Positions 61,483 through 64,000 of a DNA stretch of 64,000 nucleotides are shown piece by piece (within the stretch, counting starts at the first letter, position 1; each line of letters starts with the position of its first letter). The notes below the pieces were generated by a model. The model saw only the letters and a program-made list of their open reading frames with translations. It was not told the origin of the DNA and ran no database searches. Origin of the DNA: Pseudomaricurvus sp. HS19 (lineage in GTDB: Bacteria > Pseudomonadota > Gammaproteobacteria > Pseudomonadales > Cellvibrionaceae); the NCBI RefSeq assembly GCF_009857815.1, contig NZ_WVVW01000001.1, positions 186,001 to 250,000 of the forward strand. Reading direction: 5' to 3'. A program made the translations under genes and the position numbers.

Positions 61483-62490
61483 TCAGATGTCGATCACGAT
61501 CTTGCCGACGTGACCACCCGCCTGCAACGCGGCGAATGCTTCGCCCAGGCGTGAGAGGGGATAGTGGCTGTCGATGACCGGCACAATGTTGTTGGTCTCG
61601 ATTGCCCGCACCATGGCCGATTGGTCGGCGCGGCTGCCTACGGTAACGCCCTGCAGTCGCAGGCGTTTGGCTTGCACGATGGCGAAGGGGATGGTGTCGA
61701 TTTCAAAACCACCCACGGCGCCAATAATGGCAATGTGGGCGCCTGTGCGAGCCGCCTGCAGTGATTGCGCCATGGTGTTGGGGCCGCCTACTTCAACCAC
61801 CAGGTCTGCGCCTCTGCCGCCACTCAGTCCAACCACAGCTTCAGCCCAGTTTTCCTGCTCTTTATAATTGATGACGTGATCGGCCCCCAGCTCATGCAGG
61901 CGCTGCAGTTTGTCGGCACTGGAAGAGGTGGCAATCACAGTTGCCCCGCAGGCTTTGGCAAATTGCAGGGCAAACAGCGACACGCCGCCGGTGCCCTGAA
62001 TGACCACCACGTCACCGGGTTTGGTACCCGCATCGGTGACCACGGCGCGCCAGGCCGTGACGCCGGCACAGGTGAGGGTGGCGGCCTGTGCATAGTCCAG
62101 GTTCGTTGGCGCGGCAGTAAAGTGAGTTGCCGGACGGGTGACGGTTTCGCAGGCAAAACCGTCGGCGGGACCGCCCGGTGATGCAGTCAACTGTGAGCGC
62201 TCGATGTGACCGTCCGGCCAGGTGGGGTGGAAAGTGCTGATGACCCGGTCCCCCGTTTTGAATTCAGTCACTGCGTCGCCGACAGCAATTACTTCACCGG
62301 CGGCATCCGAAAGGGGAATCAACCCATCCCGCACCGGGAAAAAGCCATTGACCACCAGACTGTCGCGAAAGTTAAGCGATGCCGCACGTACGCGCACGCT
62401 GATTTCGCCACGGCCGGGTGCCGGTGCCTGGCTGCTGCACAGTCGCAGGTTATCGACGCTCGCCGGTTGGTGCAGGCGCACAGTATTCAT
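61483..62490 (-). CDS. Zinc-less MDR family NAD(P)-dependent alcohol dehydrogenase/quinone oxidoreductase
   Basis: The 335-residue medium-chain dehydrogenase/reductase has VRAASLNFRDSLVVNGFF, AAGEVIAVGDAV, GTGGVSLFALQFAKACGATVIATSSS (Rossmann), HVINYKEQENW and GKIVIDI at the end. The catalytic-zinc Cys/His pattern is not obvious, which suits quinone-oxidoreductase or enoyl-reductase types. GGAG lies about 8 bases before the ATG at 62490; upstream in-frame ATGs at 62505 and earlier are less likely. It could reduce an enone of the pathway. It is convergent with the DHRS1-like gene. Confidence 0.86.
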   Translation of the reverse strand: MNTVRLHQPASVDNLRLCSSQAPAPGRGEISVRVRAASLNFRDSLVVNGFFPVRDGLIPLSDAAGEVIAVGDAVTEFKTGDRVISTFHPTWPDGHIERSQLTASPGGPADGFACETVTRPATHFTAAPTNLDYAQAATLTCAGVTAWRAVVTDAGTKPGDVVVIQGTGGVSLFALQFAKACGATVIATSSSADKLQRLHELGADHVINYKEQENWAEAVVGLSGGRGADLVVEVGGPNTMAQSLQAARTGAHIAIIGAVGGFEIDTIPFAIVQAKRLRLQGVTVGSRADQSAMVRAIETNNIVPVIDSHYPLSRLGEAFAALQAGGHVGKIVIDI

Positions 62491-62870
62491 GTAGATCCAC
62501 TCCATAAAATTCGCGCTTAGGTTAACGGAAAGGTATGGCTGCTGCCACGCTGCCAGCAGCCATTTTCCCGTCAGGCTCATTTGATGTCCGGACAAGGTGA
62601 TGCTGGCTAAACAGTGATTCGCGATTGGTCACATTTCATTCGTTAAATGATTAACCAATTACAAACTCGCCTGCTTAGCATGCTGCCACCTGAAATTGAC
62701 CGGATTTTATTTTTGTCCGGACTCATTCAGCAATAACGATAAAAGCTTGAGCATCGATCATCCCCGCTTTGCCGGTGACAATAAATTTATAACTAAGAAA
62801 GCCCCCAAACGGCGGTGGGCAGATATTGCCTCGTCACTGCTGCCGGTTTGGAATACTGGAGAATCCGATC
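62491..62870. promoter_or_regulatory. Divergent MDR / TonB-receptor promoter region
   Basis: This 380-base gap separates the MDR gene (minus) and second TonB receptor (plus). It contains the 41-bp element at 62616-62656 shared with the first receptor and the MDR promoter. No gene or hairpin is recognised in the remainder. Confidence 0.5.
62616..62656 (+). promoter_or_regulatory. Conserved ~40-bp element upstream of second TonB receptor
   Basis: The block starting GATTCGCGATTGGTCACATT and ending TTCGTTAAATGATTAACC is similar to 55363-55402. Its last 14 bases include a GTTAA-ATGA-TTAAC inverted repeat (62642-62655). It lies 215 bases before the receptor start. A shared regulator or promoter is inferred. 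Confidence 0.65.
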
Positions 62871-64000
62871 ATGAAGACCACATCAAAACCCGTGGCCAGC
62901 TTGCGCCATTCCTGGCAGCTTGCCCACCTTGCCCTTGCCGTGGCCGCAGCAGGTTCAGCGCCGGCGGCGCTCGCACAGCAACAGGCGATGAATCTCGAAG
63001 AAGTAGTTGTGACGGCCCGCCGCCGTGAAGAGAACCTGCAGGATGTCCCGATTGCAGTGACCGCGATGAGCGAGGATTTTCTTCGCACCCAGAACGTCGG
63101 TCAGATCGAGGATCTGGGTACCAAGGTTCCCTCCTTGCGTATTTCCGGCGCCGGCGGCTCACTCAATGAGCCGATTATTTCCCTGCGTGGCCAGCGTCCG
63201 GCAGAGGCAGCCTTTAACCAGGACCAGGCTGTTCCTATCTACTTCAATGAAATCGTGATGGCGCCTACCCAGGGCAGCAACCTTGGTATGTACGACCTGC
63301 AAAGTGTACAGGTTCTGAAAGGGCCACAGGGCACACTCTTCGGTCGTAACAGTACCGGTGGTGCCGTACTGATGTCGCCCAAGCGCCCGGGCAGGGAGTT
63401 AGGTGGTTACGCGGAGATCAAGGTCGGTGATTACGACCTGGTGGGCTTTGAAGGGGCTGTTGATGTTCCGGTCAATGACAACCTGCAGATGCGTATTGCG
63501 GGGCGCAAGCTGGATCGTGATGGTTACCAGAAAAACGTTGCCAACAATGAACTGAACGGCAAGACCTACGGTGATGAGCATTCCGAAGGTGTACGCCTGA
63601 GCGTTAATTTTGAAAACGATGCACTGACCAACCTGACAGTGCTGGCGTTTGATGAAAATGATATTCGCGCTGCGGTTCCTGTACCGGGGCCTTATAACGG
63701 CAGTACCGGCCTCGGAGCCTACGCGGCCGCCGGATTCCTGCCTGATTGGGCTGCCGGCGTCGAGCGCCAACTGAAGCGTGATGACCCGTGGAAGATTGAA
63801 AGTGATGTGGACGCCAAGGAGTACGTGAAAAACGTATTCGGCTCCAACACTACCGAGTTTGAAATCACTGATGACCTGAGCATCAAGAATGTAATGGGTT
63901 ACCGCAAGGTTAACTTCGAGACCGCATCTGATGTTGACGGTACTGCCTTCCCGGGTTGGGGAACTTATACGCCGGGTGCGCCAGGCGTGACAACCGTTCC
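62871..64000 (+). CDS. TonB-dependent outer-membrane receptor (3' truncated)
   Basis: The first 376 residues of a TonB receptor are present; the frame runs off the window. A signal peptide (LAHLALAVAAAGSAPAALAQQ) is followed by the TonB box (LEEVVVTARRREENLQDVPI), the plug (LGTKVPSLRISGAGG, VLKGPQGTLFGRNSTGGAVL) and the first barrel strands. It shares its upstream element with the receptor at 55560 but differs from it along the barrel. The start at 62871 follows GGAGAATCCGATC. The ligand is unknown; a hydrophobic or polycyclic one is possible from the context. Confidence 0.93.
   Translation, partial: MKTTSKPVASLRHSWQLAHLALAVAAAGSAPAALAQQQAMNLEEVVVTARRREENLQDVPIAVTAMSEDFLRTQNVGQIEDLGTKVPSLRISGAGGSLNEPIISLRGQRPAEAAFNQDQAVPIYFNEIVMAPTQGSNLGMYDLQSVQVLKGPQGTLFGRNSTGGAVLMSPKRPGRELGGYAEIKVGDYDLVGFEGAVDVPVNDNLQMRIAGRKLDRDGYQKNVANNELNGKTYGDEHSEGVRLSVNFENDALTNLTVLAFDENDIRAAVPVPGPYNGSTGLGAYAAAGFLPDWAAGVERQLKRDDPWKIESDVDAKEYVKNVFGSNTTEFEITDDLSIKNVMGYRKVNFETASDVDGTAFPGWGTYTPGAPGVTTV

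Noticed and set aside
37906-64000. Assignment of the region to steroid, bile-acid or a specific terpene degradation.
   Set aside because: The families present are broad, and no hallmark gene such as a ketosteroid dehydrogenase, 9-alpha-hydroxylase or ring-cleavage dioxygenase is seen.

Overview
The window is GC-rich, gene-dense DNA from a Gram-negative bacterium, most likely a gammaproteobacterium. The supporting features are a lysS end, a SoxR with a classical box, RND efflux, two TonB-dependent receptors and several Tat or Sec signal peptides. The mix of many short-chain dehydrogenases (SDRs), SnoaL-like proteins and TonB receptors recalls aerobic marine Cellvibrionales such as Halieaceae or Spongiibacteraceae, but that placement is inference. 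No rRNA, tRNA, CRISPR array, prophage or intact insertion sequence was seen.

Layout. 0-2.7 kb: end of lysS with a strong terminator, an AraC-MGMT repair protein and an amidohydrolase divergent from an AraC regulator (2.9-3.7 kb). 3.7-7.2 kb: a three-gene fumarate reductase/succinate dehydrogenase operon of the dihaem type B (frdCAB order), then an HD-domain protein, a secreted cupin and an exported alpha/beta hydrolase (to 10.2 kb). 10.4-18.5 kb: a GntR/FCD regulator divergent from a catabolic operon (aldehyde dehydrogenase, CMD-family protein, three SDRs, a beta-hydroxyacid dehydrogenase) followed by a type II NADH dehydrogenase. 18.5-30.2 kb: a LysR regulator divergent from a long run encoding an MFS pump, a Cys-type hydrolase, SDRs, a metallo-hydrolase, a CMD protein, two cupins, a cyclophilin-like protein and a two-subunit molybdenum hydroxylase, with a convergent FMN reductase. 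30.3-36.5 kb: an RND efflux operon divergent from soxR, with a SoxR box inside a 19-bp promoter spacer.

36.5-64 kb looks like a large catabolic region: an MFS transporter, a VOC protein, an AraC regulator, a double-hotdog dehydratase, SDRs, SnoaL/NTF2-like proteins, two HSL-type hydrolases, two TetR regulators, a TauD/TfdA dioxygenase, a beta-propeller protein, an Old Yellow Enzyme homologue, a TonB receptor, an acyl-CoA synthetase, an MDR oxidoreductase and the start of a second TonB receptor. The gene content suggests import of a hydrophobic or cyclic substrate, CoA activation, repeated oxidation/reduction of hydroxyl and keto groups, and dehydration or isomerisation. The substrate cannot be read from the sequence, and hallmark steroid-ring genes are not in the window.

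The most notable items are: a pair of DHRS1-like SDRs that both have Phe where the catalytic Tyr is expected; a roughly 40-bp element shared upstream of the two TonB receptors, with a related core upstream of the dehydratase; a family of TGCT-N12-AGCA palindromes around the TetR genes plus a perfect 24-bp hairpin; a tandem duplication of a ribosome-binding site and start codon; the SoxR-type promoter of the RND operon; and the complete haem and E-pathway residue register in FrdC. In the annotations, start codons were moved to internal starts where Shine-Dalgarno sequences or family alignments made that better.
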